Source: Viola odorata (lineage: Eukaryota; Streptophyta; Magnoliopsida; Malpighiales; Violaceae). Taken from it: a stretch of 64,000 nt of DNA. Both the position numbers and the translations under genes were made by a program. The notes beneath the pieces were generated by a model, which did no database searches, was not told the DNA's origin, and worked only from the letters and a program-made list of their open reading frames with translations. Of the stretch, positions 18,364-28,970 are shown piece by piece (the stretch's first letter is position 1; every line of letters starts with the position of its first letter). The stretch lies in contig OY829539.1 of NCBI GenBank assembly GCA_963691705.1, forward strand, positions 47,900,327-47,964,326. The letters are read 5' to 3'.

Positions 18364-19040
18364 GATCCGAAGTAGTAACTGCTCACCAAGGCATGTCCCT
18401 CGAAAATTGGGTTGTCCCGTTATCCCACAGCAGCCAGGGAGATAGGCTAAAGCGGAACCCTTGGTTGACACCCGAGATACTCAAGTGGAGTACAGATTAA
18501 AATCCAGAAGAACGTAAACCGTGTCAATATTGCGGGTGGCTTACAGCAAGACTGGATCCAACGAGCTTGGATAGAAAAAGTGACATCAACAATACCCCGA
18601 TATGTGCGGGCGAAAGCCTCTAAGGGAAAAATGATAAAATATCGCCTTCAGAACGATATTCGGAGCTACGAGGAGGTAACACTGTAACGTCCTACCTTGC
18701 CGATATCGATCATATAAAGCATGTCGTGGAAAACACCAGCGTTATCCGCTTGGGTATATCACTGGCGTTATCAGTTCTGGTTTATGACCAGCGTTATCGT
18801 TGTAACCCCATCACTGTCAACTTGGTCGACATCCCCTCTGTGGCCAATAGTTATCGCAAGCGATCGGTTCACGTTACCTGCTTCGTTATCGTGTATCTAG
18901 TGCAAAGGTACTGAGTTTTGACTGATACCAGGAATGAAAAGGCATGGTTTGAATGACAAAAGAGTCAGAGAAACTCGAAGACCCTCACGAACCTGCCGCG
19001 GTGCAAAGGAAGTAACACTCCTCCGGAAGCCGAGAAATGA
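18364..19040. other. E0 spacer between gene D' and the pre-LTR block
   Basis: No supportable coding frame. Colinear with 15645-16540 of E1, though I see little clear sequence identity by eye. Confidence 0.4.
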
Positions 19041-19081
19041 AGCCCTTGGTAAACACTCGGGTTCATTTTCAGTTGAGCTTA
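19041..19081 (+). promoter_or_regulatory. Conserved block directly before the E0 3' LTR
   Basis: AGCCCTTGGTAAACACTCGG then GTTCATTTTCAGTTGAGCTTA, nearly identical to E1 16544-16584 even though the LTRs that follow have diverged strongly. Confidence 0.65.
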
Positions 19082-19614
19082 TGATAACAATTGATGAAAC
19101 ACCAAGGGTACATTCGTCTTTTCACCCCAAGTCAAGGCCGGATCACTGTAGACCTTGACTGGCGACAGCCACCCGGCTACCGTCCGCGTTAGCCGAGGAA
19201 TCCTGGGATGGTCGACATCAGCGGGGGGTACCCACGCGGCATCCGTTTCCGCACACGGCATCTTCCCATCCCAAACAGCCTTGATGATATCTCACTGGCA
19301 ATACCTCGTCGATGATATCCTATCCAGCTGACGCTTCCTGACGTCATCTTGGGCATTATCTTCCCCAGATAACGCCCACCTCCGTGGGTAACATCCTTTC
19401 TTTTTGCCTATAAATACCACCCATTTCTAGATCAAAGGTAAGACCAAAATTACTACCCGAATCTCTGCCAAATTTCTTAGCCATACTAACTTAAGCATCG
19501 GAGTGTCTACGCTGGGGCCCCCCTCCGGCGCTTTGCAGGTACGACGGACAGCATCCATAGTAACTCCGGACGGCTATAATCTGTCCCGCTTTCCCAGAAG
19601 TCCTAATCTTATCA
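19082..19614 (+). repeat. E0 3' LTR
   Basis: 533 bp, TGATAACAATTGATG to AATCTTATCA. TATAAATA at 19409-19416. The block TTAAGCATCGGAGTGTCTAC ... CTCCGGCGCTTTGCAGG at about 19491-19540 matches E1; most of the rest has diverged. Confidence 0.85.
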
Positions 19615-20573
19615 ACAGTAAATGAGAGGATATTTAAGCAAAAAAATTTATTCCGGGCAAGATTTTATCACTAAGGACTCTGAAAATTTATTCCGTAAAG
19701 TAATTCCAGCCATTTAAGGAGTATTACAAACTCATTCCGGAAATCCATTCCGAACCTTGCCAATAAAGAATTCCCAAATTCATTTTGTTTATTCAAGGAT
19801 TACCCATAAATTTCGTCCACACAAAGGGTAATTCAATCCGGAATTATAAAAATTCAATCCGAAGTTATAAAAAGTGATAGTACTGCATGCCATAACCAAA
19901 ATAAACAAATAAGAGAAGCAATAGTTTGAAAATTTTATGTCAAAAAAGATAAACCAGAAGTACCTTGGTATATTGCAAGCATAAGAATACTGTACCAAAT
20001 CTACAAGCTTTACTTGCTTTTAATATTTCTGCTATTTTCCCTGGCAAGCTAACGAAGAAATTATATAATCATGTTAGCAAAATGACATGCAGTAAAAGGT
20101 TCTCGATATTTTTAGAACTCCATTATCTCAATTGCATCAATATTTCAATTGCTTCCACATCCCCCAGAATTTCAATTGCTTTCAAATTCCACTTGCCATA
20201 AATTGTCAATCACTAGTATTGCTTAAAATTGCTCACTGTCCACAATGGGACCAAAATTGCTTTCATACCTTGGTAAATCGCGGAATGCGGAGCCACACGG
20301 CCCGGTATCGCACAGGCATTACACTCTCGCCTCCGGATCTGTTTTCAACGATCGGCCTGGGGCGTGCCTCAACGTCATGATACCGTCTGATCAGCATCGG
20401 TTATCATACGAATAGGTATTTTCACTCCCAGGCATTGCTCTTGACGTCCCCAGAGCGTGCCTCATCATCACGACCCGTCTAAATTAGCCCAGTGTCGCAC
20501 GATTAGGATTTTCACTTCCGGGGGTGCCGGGGCATGCCTCATCATCACGACCCGTCTAAATTAGCACGGTGTC
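19615..20573 (-). mobile_element. E2: distal 3' spacer of a minus-strand Tat element
   Basis: The left part (19615-20260) is AT-rich with repeated TTATTCCG and TCAATCCG words and no coding frame. The right part (20270-20560), read on the minus strand, contains three or four copies of the post-pol repeat also seen in E1. The sequence continues at 25871 across the C4 insertion. The 3' LTR of E2 is not in the window and should lie to the left, beyond E0. Confidence 0.65.
20569..20573. repeat. Probable target duplication of C4, left copy (GTGTC)
   Basis: GTGTC precedes the TGATAG end of C4. The right flank 25871-25875 reads ATGTC, differing at one base. Confidence 0.6.
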
Positions 20574-22184
20574 TGATAGCATGTTTCTTGGGCGTGATTT
20601 TATGCTCTTTCTAGCCTTTTCGGGGGCATGATCCTGCTAATTGACCTTTATTTCCATCTTTATTGCAGATCAGCTCCAAAAGGAGAAAAAGAGTGAAAAG
20701 ATGCATTTTTGGAAGAATTCTTGGGATTTCAAGCTTCAAGGCCTAGAAGATCAGAATGTCGTCGAGCCCTCAACGCTAACCAGATCAATGAGCAGTCTCT
20801 CGCCCCGCGATATCTCTACAAAGCCAAAGAGACGAATCTCCAAAGATTCTCACGGGATTCCTTGCATATCTAGAAGATTCCAGAATATTCCAGCACGCTC
20901 CATGTGCTGTCACTCTCTCCCCTTTGCTGGAATTTGTCTTTTTGTAATCCCTTAGCTGGAATTTGTCTTCTTGTGGGTTGGACACTATATAAGCCTCTAG
21001 TTTTAGGGTTTGAAGACATCTTGTAAATATTTTCCACTTTCTTCTTTTGGGAGCCGCCTCCTTTTCTCTCCTCCCTCTTTTGGGTGGTGGCTGAGGCATC
21101 CATTTCCAGCAGCCATTGAACTTAACCGGAGCTTTGCTCCGGCCGGTAACATTTTAATAGTTTTATTCTTCTTGTTCTTCTTTTATGCAATCTTTCTTTT
21201 CCTATTTTGTTTATTTGTTTCGTGATATGAGTAGCTAGATTCTCCCTTCTTAGCAGAGGTATTTTGAGGGTTGCATGGGTAGTTAAGAGGCCTAAATGTG
21301 TTTAATATATTCTTATTATTGTTTTCAATTGTTTGTCGATTTCTTGTTAATTCGTCTAGGGCAAGATTAGTAGTCTGGCCAACTAATATCTAGACCTAGA
21401 TGATTACTGTCATTCTCTTGGTTATAACTGACGTGAATCCTTGAGTTAGAATAGACACCTAGTGGAGGCAGCGTGAGAGACCTTTGTCTAGGGGTAAACG
21501 GTCGTTTAGGGTATGTGATACGAGTCTGACAAGCTGAGCTATCACGCCCTAGATCTGTCTTGCCTCCCCTTCATGGGCGTTCTGAGTAGTGCCTCCCCGC
21601 ATTCGTGCCTGGGAGGACGGCAGAACGTCAAGGCCACCTCATATGTGGAAACGGGGGGTGGATTTTATCTAAGAAGGTAAGTAGGGGATGCGGTGTGGAA
21701 ACGCGGTCCCTATAGCATGTCTATGACATAGGAATAGAATATTTCTGCGCCGATGATTTTCATGCCCTCGACGCAACCCGAGAATGTCCTTTGCTAAGAT
21801 TTCTTCTCTTCTGATTTTATTGCTTTTAATCTCTTCTCTTCTGACTTTATTTCTTTATTTGATTTCTTTTTACATGTCGTGCCCTTCATTTCTGTTTGCA
21901 TGTCTTGCCCCTGATTGTGTTTTACTTTCGTGCCCTTGATTTTAGTTTTTATTAATTATCTTGTTAGCATCTATCTCTATCTTGGTTAACTAGATTAACC
22001 AACCAAACCACCCCCCCCCCCCCCATTGTTTCTTTTATTGTTTTACTTTATATCTAGTCTTGTCTAATGTATGTCTTCACCTTTCTCTGTGGATCGAACC
22101 TCTTACCACTGTCTTCAATCCTTTTTGTTATTGCATGTGATAAGTTGTAATTATTTGATCGTGCCCTCGACAAGCACGTCATCA
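20574..22184 (+). repeat. C4 LTR, inverted extra copy
   Basis: 1611 bp, from TGATAGCATG to CGTCATCA. It contains a run of about 14 C at 22011-22024. It is homologous over most of its length to 22191-23499 in the opposite direction; the latter is about 300 bp shorter through internal deletions around 22560-22760. Confidence 0.75.
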
Positions 22185-22240
22185 AATTTTTGATGTGTGC
22201 TTGTCGAGGGCACGATCAAACAATTACAACTTATCACATG
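22135..22240. repeat. Palindrome centre between two C4 LTRs
   Basis: GATAAGTTGTAATTATTTGA and the following CGTGCCCTCGACAAGCAC are mirrored on the other side of the spacer AATTTT (22185-22190) with few changes. The full arms extend about 1.3 kb, so the transcript could fold into a long hairpin. Confidence 0.85.
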
Positions 22241-23499
22241 CAACAAAAAGGATTGAAGACAGTGGTAAGAGGTTCGATCCACGGAGACTAGGGCAAGACA
22301 CTAACTTTCATGCATTACAAAGACAAATAGACCGAAAACAGTAATACAAAAAGGGGTGGGTTTATGTTGATCAATGGAATTAATCAACGCAGATTCGGGA
22401 GCTAACAAGACATAATTAAAGCAGTTATCAAGGGCACGAAAGTAAAAAGCACTAAAAGTGAGAGTCAAGGGCAAGACAGGAAAAATAGTATCGAGGGCAA
22501 GACATGCAGACATAAATCAAGTAAAGAAATAAAGTCAGGGGAGAAGAGATCTTAGCAAAGGACATTCTCAGGTTGCGTCTAGGCCTAGATAATCATCGGC
22601 TAAAGGATATTCTATTCTCATGTCGTAGATATGCTATAGGGGTCTATCACCTCCCCACACTGTCACTGCTAAAGAGATGACCTAGACACCTCGCCATCCT
22701 CCCAGACACCTCCCAACACTGTCACTGCTAAAGAGGTAATCTAGAGCTGGAAAACGACAGACAAGTAAATACAAACATGGAGTTTATGAAGAACGATTTG
22801 GCCTCTTATTAACCTATGCAACCATCAAAATACCTTTGCTAAGAACAAGAGAAATCAACTACTCATGCTGGAAAAAAGACAAATCTAGATCTAGAAAGCA
22901 AAACAAGTAAAGAAGAGATAAAGGAGAAAACTTGATAAATACCGGCCGGAGCAAAGCTCCAGTTTATGTACATGGCTGCTGGAAATGGTCTGACCCACCT
23001 CCTCTAAAAGGAGGAGGGGAGAAAAAGAGGCGGCTCCCAAAAGAAGAAAATAGAAAATATTTACAAGGTATCTTCAAACCCTAAAACTATAGGCTTATAT
23101 AGTGTCTAGCCCACAAGAAGACAAATTCCAGCTAAGGGGAGAGAGTGACAGCACATGGAGCGTGCTGGAATATTCTAGAATCTTCTAGATACGCATGAAA
23201 TCTCGTGCGGATCTTTGGAGATTCGTCTCTTTGGCTTTCAATTAGGAATGGATGCAGAGATATCGCGGGCGAGAGACTGCTCACTGGTCTGGTTAGCGTC
23301 GAGGGCTCGACGACACTCTGATCTTCTAGGCCTTGAAGCTCTAAATCCCTAGAATTCCTCCAAAAATGTTTCTTTTCGCTTTTTTTCTCCTTTTGGAGCT
23401 AATCTGCAATAAAGATGGAAATAAAGGTCAATTAGCAGGATCATGCCCCCGAAAAGGCTAGGAAAGAGGATAAAATCACTCCCAAGAAACATGCTATCA
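22191..23499 (-). repeat. C4 3' LTR (minus orientation)
   Basis: It reads TGATGTGTGCTTGTC on the left and ATGCTATCA on the right. The sequence to its right (23500-23560), read on the minus strand, is GGGCAGTGTGGGGATGTT, a typical polypurine tract directly before an LTR. Confidence 0.8.
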
Positions 23500-25299
23500 A
23501 ACATCCCCACACTGCCCAATGCTCGCCCTCGAGCATTAACAAAATTGAAAAACCACCTCATACAATGACATACACCTTCAACCTCTTAACACACAGAATA
23601 GACAAGTCATTTGACAAACTATACCCATCCAGAACATATCCAGCCCTAGAAAAGCACCTGCATCAGGCTAATAGGATAACGACCCTATCAACTAGACTTT
23701 TCCAGACTAAGCCTATTCACCAGCAGTCCTCACCTAGATATGTGTTTGCACTCACACTCGCAACAAAATACTGTTTAGGCTAATCACTCAAAAATGCAAT
23801 TAACACAACACGAGGCAGAGTTTACACATCAATCCGAGTACATTAGAACACATGCAAGGGCAATCTAGCGTTCAGAGATGACTTTGCAAAAAGAAAAAGA
23901 GAAAAGGAAAAGAGCAATAAGGGGTAGGGGAAGGTGTGAAGGAAAAGAAAGAAGAGGAAGGAAAATAAAATAGAAGAAAAAGAAGAAAAGAGAAAGAAAA
24001 GAAACAGAGGAGGAGAAAATAAATCTAGAGGTGGAGGATTCCTTGGCTAGAAGGAAGGTGAGACGGTGAGTAACACCCGCTGAAGAGGGCTGAAGGCGAG
24101 GGCTAGACGATAGCTTCGGCGTTCTTTTGTGGGGAAGATCTTTTGTCTGCTTCGAGGGCTCGAAATGGTTGCCTTTTGCTATGCTTGTTCTGCTTTTATT
24201 TATCTTTAATTAAATTTTTTTTTTAATAATACATAAATACCAGGCAAGCATTAATTTTTCTTCCTTGGCTCACTCTCAGAACTGGAGCTGGCAATCTTTA
24301 AATACTTCTTGAGCGTTTGACTTCGAGGGCTTGATATATGACTTTACTTCCCCACACTTGAGTTTTGGTGTAATGAGGAAGTAATCTGATGTTGCTGTCG
24401 TGGCCCCGATTTCTGATTTCTGCACTTGCTCTTTCTTGCCCTTGATCTATATTTTTCCTCCCCACACTTATCTTCTTCAGAATCTAGCCCTTCCCTTTTG
24501 TGATGAAGAGTGTTACTCACCTGCCAAGAAAGGGTCAAAGAAAAGGCTCAAGTGGTTAGAAGAGAGAACAAGGGTGTCGAGGGCATGAAAAAGGAAAGAA
24601 AAAATGGAGAAAGAGAGAAAACAGAAAAGATAAAAATAAAACAAAATAAAATTGCAAAGTCTCTCGTCGTTTCGTTGCTTTCCCTCATCTAATGGTGCCT
24701 ATACCCAGGGATATCATGCAAACCTAGCTAGAGCCTAGTCAAGCATTAAATCACACATGAATAAAGGGCATGAAGCTCAATGTGCTCACAGGGTACAAAT
24801 TGTGACTACTGGTGTCTAGGGCATGACTGGACATAAGGGCTAGCAGGTCTAGATATGCATGGTCAGGCATAGATGCAATGAATGACAAGTTTCTCCCATA
24901 CATCAGAAATCAAAAATGCATGTCAATTATGAGGGTTTTAAAATGGGGCAGTGGGAAAATTCCTAGCAAAGTCTAAAAATAAAATCTGAAATTTTTTGAA
25001 AAATCCGAAAAACATGCAATCATGCAACAAGTGGAAAATTAAACATGCAAACAAACACACAAATAAATCCCTCCCCACACTTAGGCTTCGCATTGTCCTT
25101 AATGCGAGAAGGGCACACACAGGGAAGTTCTGAAAAAATAAAGAGTGAAGCAGAAATAAAAAGGGGAAGGAACGTGGGTTGCCTCCCACGAAGCGCCTCT
25201 GTTATCGTCGAGGGCACGACGTTGGTTGTCCGATCTAGATATCCTGGTCATACAAACAAAATAAGAAATCAATACCGTTAGTCCCCGGCAGCGGCGAGT
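23500..25299 (-). mobile_element. C4 internal region, non-coding
   Basis: About 1.8 kb without any recognisable protein. It includes a nearly pure purine stretch at about 23880-24020. At 25280-25296 the minus strand reads CGCCGCTGCCGGGGAC, a primer binding site like those of many plant gypsy elements, fused directly to a truncated LTR. The layout fits a large retrotransposon derivative. Confidence 0.65.
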
Positions 25300-25870
25300 T
25301 CCAGTTTATGTACATGGCTGCTGGAAATAGTCTGACCCACCTCCTCCAAAAGAAGGAGGGGAGAAAAAGAGGTGGCTCCTAAAAGAAGAAAATAGAAAAT
25401 ATTTACAAGGTATCTTCAAACCCTAAAACTATAGGTTTATATAGTGTCTAGCCCACAAGAAGACAAATTCCAGCTAAGGGATTACAAAAAGACAAATTCC
25501 AGCTAAGGGGAGAGAGTGACAGCACATGGAGTGTGCTGGAATATTCTGTAATCTTCTAGATGCGCATGGAATCTCGTGCGGATCTTTGGAGATTCGTCTC
25601 TTTGGCTTTCGATTAGGAATGGATGCAGAGATATCGCGGGCGAGAGACTGCTCACTGGTCTGGTTAGTGTCGAGGGCTCGACAACACTCTGATCTTCTGG
25701 GCCTTGAAGCTCGAAATCCCTAGAATTTCTCCAAAAATGCTTCTTTTCGCTCTTTTTCTCCTTTTGGAGCTGATCTGCAATAAAGATGGAAATAAAGGTC
25801 AATTAGCAGGATCATGCCCCCGAAAAGGCTAGAAAAGAGGATAAAATCACGCCCAAGAAATATGCTATCA
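25300..25870 (-). repeat. C4 5' LTR, truncated
   Basis: Matches 22959-23499 closely, ending CCCAAGAAATATGCTATCA. The R/U5 portion (about 770 bp in the other copy) is missing, and the primer binding site follows at once. A short local duplication of GACAAATTCCAGCTAAGGG occurs at about 25463-25510. Confidence 0.8.
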
Positions 25871-26099
25871 ATGTCACACGGTTTGGATTTTCACTCCCGG
25901 CGTTGGATCTTTAATATACCAGGGCGTGCGTCAACGTCCTGACACCGGTTGGATCAAGACCGACTGTCACACGGATAGGTGTTTTAACTCCTGGTATAAT
26001 CTTGTTTCCAGCTATAAAATAATAAGAAAAAAAATAACACAAGGATATTTTTTTAACGTGGTTCAGCATTAAAGCCTACGTCCACGGTATTAGTCATTA
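25871..26099 (-). mobile_element. E2: spacer immediately after pol
   Basis: On the minus strand this holds the CCGTGGACGTAGGC...GAACCACGTT motif (26055-26087) and then one or two copies of the post-pol GGAGTTAAAACACC repeat, before being cut by C4. Confidence 0.7.
26055..26087. repeat. AACGTGG...CCACGG hairpin motif, single copy in E2
   Basis: AACGTGGTTCAGCATTAAAG followed by CCTACGTCCACGG. The CGTGG and CCACG ends can pair. E3 has the same motif in five tandem 51-bp copies at the same place after pol (49430-49690). Confidence 0.65.
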
Positions 26100-26735
26100 T
26101 CATATGGAGGTTACAAAATAAATGTCAGCTCTAGAATGATACAATTTCAAATGAGCTATATTCCAAGAGCTAGGTAACGGGGTACCGTCCATGTCCTCCA
26201 AATGATATGCTCCCTTGCCAATGACCCGAGTGACCGGGTATGGGCCCTCCCATGTAGGGCTGAGCTTCCGCATGCGCTGCCCCGTGGATCTCTTGTCTCG
26301 TAACACCAGATCTCTTGTTTTCAGCAGGCGCTCATTGACATGTCGGTTGTGGTACTTTGCCATCTTTCTTTTGTAATACAATGCCTTCAAAATGGCCTGC
26401 TCTTGCAGATCTGGCAATAGATCAAGGTTAGCGCGTAATCTTTCTTCATTTCTTTCTTCATTGAAGTATTCCACTCGTAAGCTCAAGGCTTCAATCTCCA
26501 CTGGTGTTACAACTTCCATTCCATAAGTCATTGCAAAAGGAGTTTCTCCAGTACTAGCTTTAGGAGTCATCTGGTAAGCCCACATGACATACGACAATTC
26601 TTCTGCCCATCGCTTCCGGGCTCCTTCTAGGTTCTTCTTGATTCCACCAAGTATGACTCGATTGGTGACCTTCGTTTGACCATTGGTTTGTGGATGCGCT
26701 ATGGAAGAAAACCTTTGTTCAATCCGGAATTCCAA
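26100..26735 (-). pseudogene. pol: E2 pol, integrase C-terminal part
   Basis: 211 codons: RFSSIAHPQTNGQTKVTNR, MWAYQMTPKASTGETPFAM, KMAKYHNRHVNERLL and SPTWEGPYPVTRVIG...YHLEDMDGTPL. This covers the end of the integrase core and its C-terminal domain, colinear with E1 and E3. The glutamate of the core (E in GQAEVTN) is K here (GQTKVTN), so catalysis is probably lost. Upstream it is cut by stops and shifts at 26736-26819. Confidence 0.9.
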
Positions 26736-26819
26736 ACAACGTTCCCGGAAATAACGGCTGGTAAATTGGGTCCCGTTATCACTGATTCTGAAAAAATTGC
26801 CAAGCTTTCTCTATTGTGA

Positions 26820-27284
26820 TCACCGGAATTGCTTTAGCTTCCTCCCACTTAGTAAAGTAATCCGTCGCAACAATAACAAATTTGAGCTGAGGCTTGGCCT
26901 TTGGAAATGGTCCCAAATATCAATTCCCCATCTGGCAAAGGGACATAGGCTGACGATCTCAACAATCTTAGTAGCAGGTCTCCTTGGAATCTCAGCATAC
27001 TCTTGGCACTTATGACAGGTTCGAACAAAATGATCACAATCTTTGCGGATCGTAGGCCAGTAAAATCGGGATCGCAAAACTTGTGCCGCCATGGTGGTTC
27101 CAGAAGTATGCAGTCCGTAAATTCCCTCATGAATCTCCTGCAGCATGTAGAGACCTTCCTGCTCCGTAATACACTTTGTTGTCGGATAAGAAAAACATCT
27201 TCGCAGTAATTCTCCATCATAATAAGTACATTTGGGCGCCTGCTTCAATACTTTCCTCTTTTCTGTAGCATCTTCTGGAAGCAC
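26820..27284 (-). pseudogene. pol: E2 pol, integrase N-terminal part
   Basis: Contains the zinc module LQEIHEGIYGLHTSGTTMAA...CHKCQEYAEIPRRPA and the first core aspartate in RWGIDIW. A frameshift near 26900 throws the last residues out of frame; the VAxDYFTKW motif is only partly readable. Confidence 0.88.
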
Positions 27285-28010
27285 ATCATGCTTAAGGAAC
27301 TTGATTACTGGAATCCGTCAATCAACTTCTCCTTCCTCTATACACAAGGACAATTGTTCCTCAATGAAAGAAGGTACAGAAATTTCCTCAAAGATTACGT
27401 CAGCCGGAATGAGGGTAGCAGGATCTGCAGCAAGCTTGGCTAACTCATCTGCTTCCACGTTATCATCCCTTGAAACATACCTTATACAAATTTGAATTCC
27501 TTTTTCCTTACTTTCCGCCAACTACTGATGCACTTTAGCCAAATATTGAGACATTATTGGATCCCTAGCTTGAGAATTGCCAAGGACTTGATCAACAACC
27601 AATTTTGAATCCCCATAAATAAACAGATGAATGTCTTCCATCATCCCCAAATCAGGAATGGTTCTGTCGGATAAGTCTTTGCCGATGTGCAATCCAGCCA
27701 ATAAGGCCTCATATTCTGCAGCGTTATTGGATAGCGGTTTCAGGATTCTCAAAGCATACCGCATCTTTATTCCTTCTGGCCCGGATATGGCGATTCCGGC
27801 CCCAACAAGATCTAGACCTTTGGCTCCATCAACATGAAGCACCCACTGATCTCCATAAGTATCAGGATATAGAAGCCATTGTTCTTCATCTCCGGTCGGT
27901 GAATATTGTCCTCTTCACGTACCAGGACAACACTAACTACCTCATCCGCAACTCCTAAGTAAAGATACAAGGCATCACCCACCTCTAGCCTAGCCAAAAC
28001 CAAATCAAAA
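27285..28010 (-). pseudogene. pol: E2 pol, RNase H and archaeal-type RNase H remnants
   Basis: Frames 27842-27522 and 27521-27318 carry the archaeal-type RNase H: HVDGAKGLDLVGAGI, NNAAEYEALLAGLHIGK, GDSKLVVDQVLGNSQ and DNVEADELAKLAA. A TAG separates them at 27522-27524. Frame 28003-27812 has the start of the native RNase H (LYLGVADEVVSVVLVREE), but most of that domain is deleted between it and the second RNase H. Confidence 0.85.
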
Positions 28011-28932
28011 CCCAGGTACTCCTTTAACTCTAAAAATGCTTCTTCACATTCATTTGTCCACTCAAAGGATGCCTTCTTGCGGATGATTTTGAAAAAGGGT
28101 AAACATCTTTCACCTTATTTTGAGATGAAACAACGTAGTGTGATGACCCGACCAGTAAGCTTTTGCACTTCTCTGACATTCCATGGCAAAATCATATCAT
28201 GAATCGCCTGCACCTTTGAAGGATTGGGCTGAATTCCCTTTTGGCTAATAATATAACCCAGGAACTTGCCTGTTTGAAAGGCAAACATACACTTTCGAGG
28301 ATTCAGTTTCATACCGAATTTTCTCATAACAGCAAAAACTTCTTCCAAATCAACGAGGTGACCCTCAAAACTCTTGAACTTAATTAACAAATCATCCACA
28401 TACGCCTCCACATTTCATCCACTCTTCACGTACCAGGACAACACTAACTACCTCATCCGCAACTCCTAAGTAAAGATACAAGGCACCACCCACCTCTAGC
28501 CTAGCCAAAACCAAATCAAAACCCAGGTACTCCTTTAACTCTAAAAATGCTTCTTCACATTCATTTGTCCACTCAAAGGATGCCTTCTTGCGGATGATTT
28601 TGAAAAAGGGTAAACATCTTTCACCTTATTTTGAGATGAAACAACGTAGTGCGATGACCCGACCAGTAAGCTTTTGCACTTCTCTGACATTCCGTGGCAA
28701 AATCATATCATGAATCGCCTGCACCTTTGAAGGATTGGGCTGAATTCCCTTTTGGCTAATAATATAACCCAGGAACTTGCCTGTTTGAAAGGCAAACATA
28801 CACTTTCGAGGATTCAGTTTCATACCGAATTTTCTCATAACAGCAAAAACTTCTTCCAAATCAACGAGGTGACCCTCAAAACTCTTGGACTTAATTAAAA
28901 AATCATCCACATACGCCTCCACATTTCATCCA
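27911..28932. repeat. 511-bp tandem duplication inside E2 RT
   Basis: Copy 1 is 27911-28421 and copy 2 is 28422-28932, with a constant 511-bp offset and only a handful of differences (for example ATCACCC/ACCACCC and TGTGATG/TGCGATG). Both copies carry the same RT fragment. The junction shares the bases CTCT. Confidence 0.9.
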
Positions 28933-28970
28933 CTCTGAGCCTCAAACATTTTGTTAGCCATCCGTTGAAA
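28115..28970 (-). pseudogene. pol: E2 pol, reverse transcriptase fragments (duplicated)
   Basis: Two 98-codon copies (28411-28115 and 28922-28626) read VEAYVDDLLIKFKSFEGHL or the FLIKSKSFEGHL variant, then KLNPRKCMFAFQTGKFLGYI and VREVQKLTGR. YVDD is present in both. Upstream to 28970 the words RMANKMFEAQ are readable, separated from VEAYVDD by a TGA. Everything from there to the protease is missing, replaced by the A5 remnant. Confidence 0.88.

Larger units (their letters stand above)
17089..19614 (+). mobile_element. E0: right fragment of outer Tat element
   Basis: This continues E0 after the E1 insertion: antisense gene C' (start half), antisense gene D', spacer, pre-LTR block and 3' LTR, colinear with E1 from 14302 to 17088. 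It runs directly into E2-type spacer at 19615, so E0 appears to be inserted in E2. Confidence 0.85.
20574..25870 (-). mobile_element. C4: composite non-autonomous LTR element with head-to-head LTRs
   Basis: The insertion is bounded by TGATAGCATGTTTCTTGGG on the left and its near-perfect inverse on the right. Contents: a plus-oriented LTR (20574-22184), a 6-bp spacer, a minus-oriented LTR (22191-23499), a non-coding interior (23500-25299), and a 5'-truncated minus LTR (25300-25870). No gag or pol is visible. Both outer ends are LTR starts, which an ordinary provirus never shows. The interior opens with a GCCGCTGCCGGGGAC primer site and closes with an AGTGTGGGGATG purine tract, a style I associate with Athila-like elements. 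Confidence 0.75.

Noticed and set aside
22150..22230. Stand-alone MITE or terminator hairpin
   Set aside because: The palindrome is only the centre of two full LTRs facing each other, each with its own terminus.
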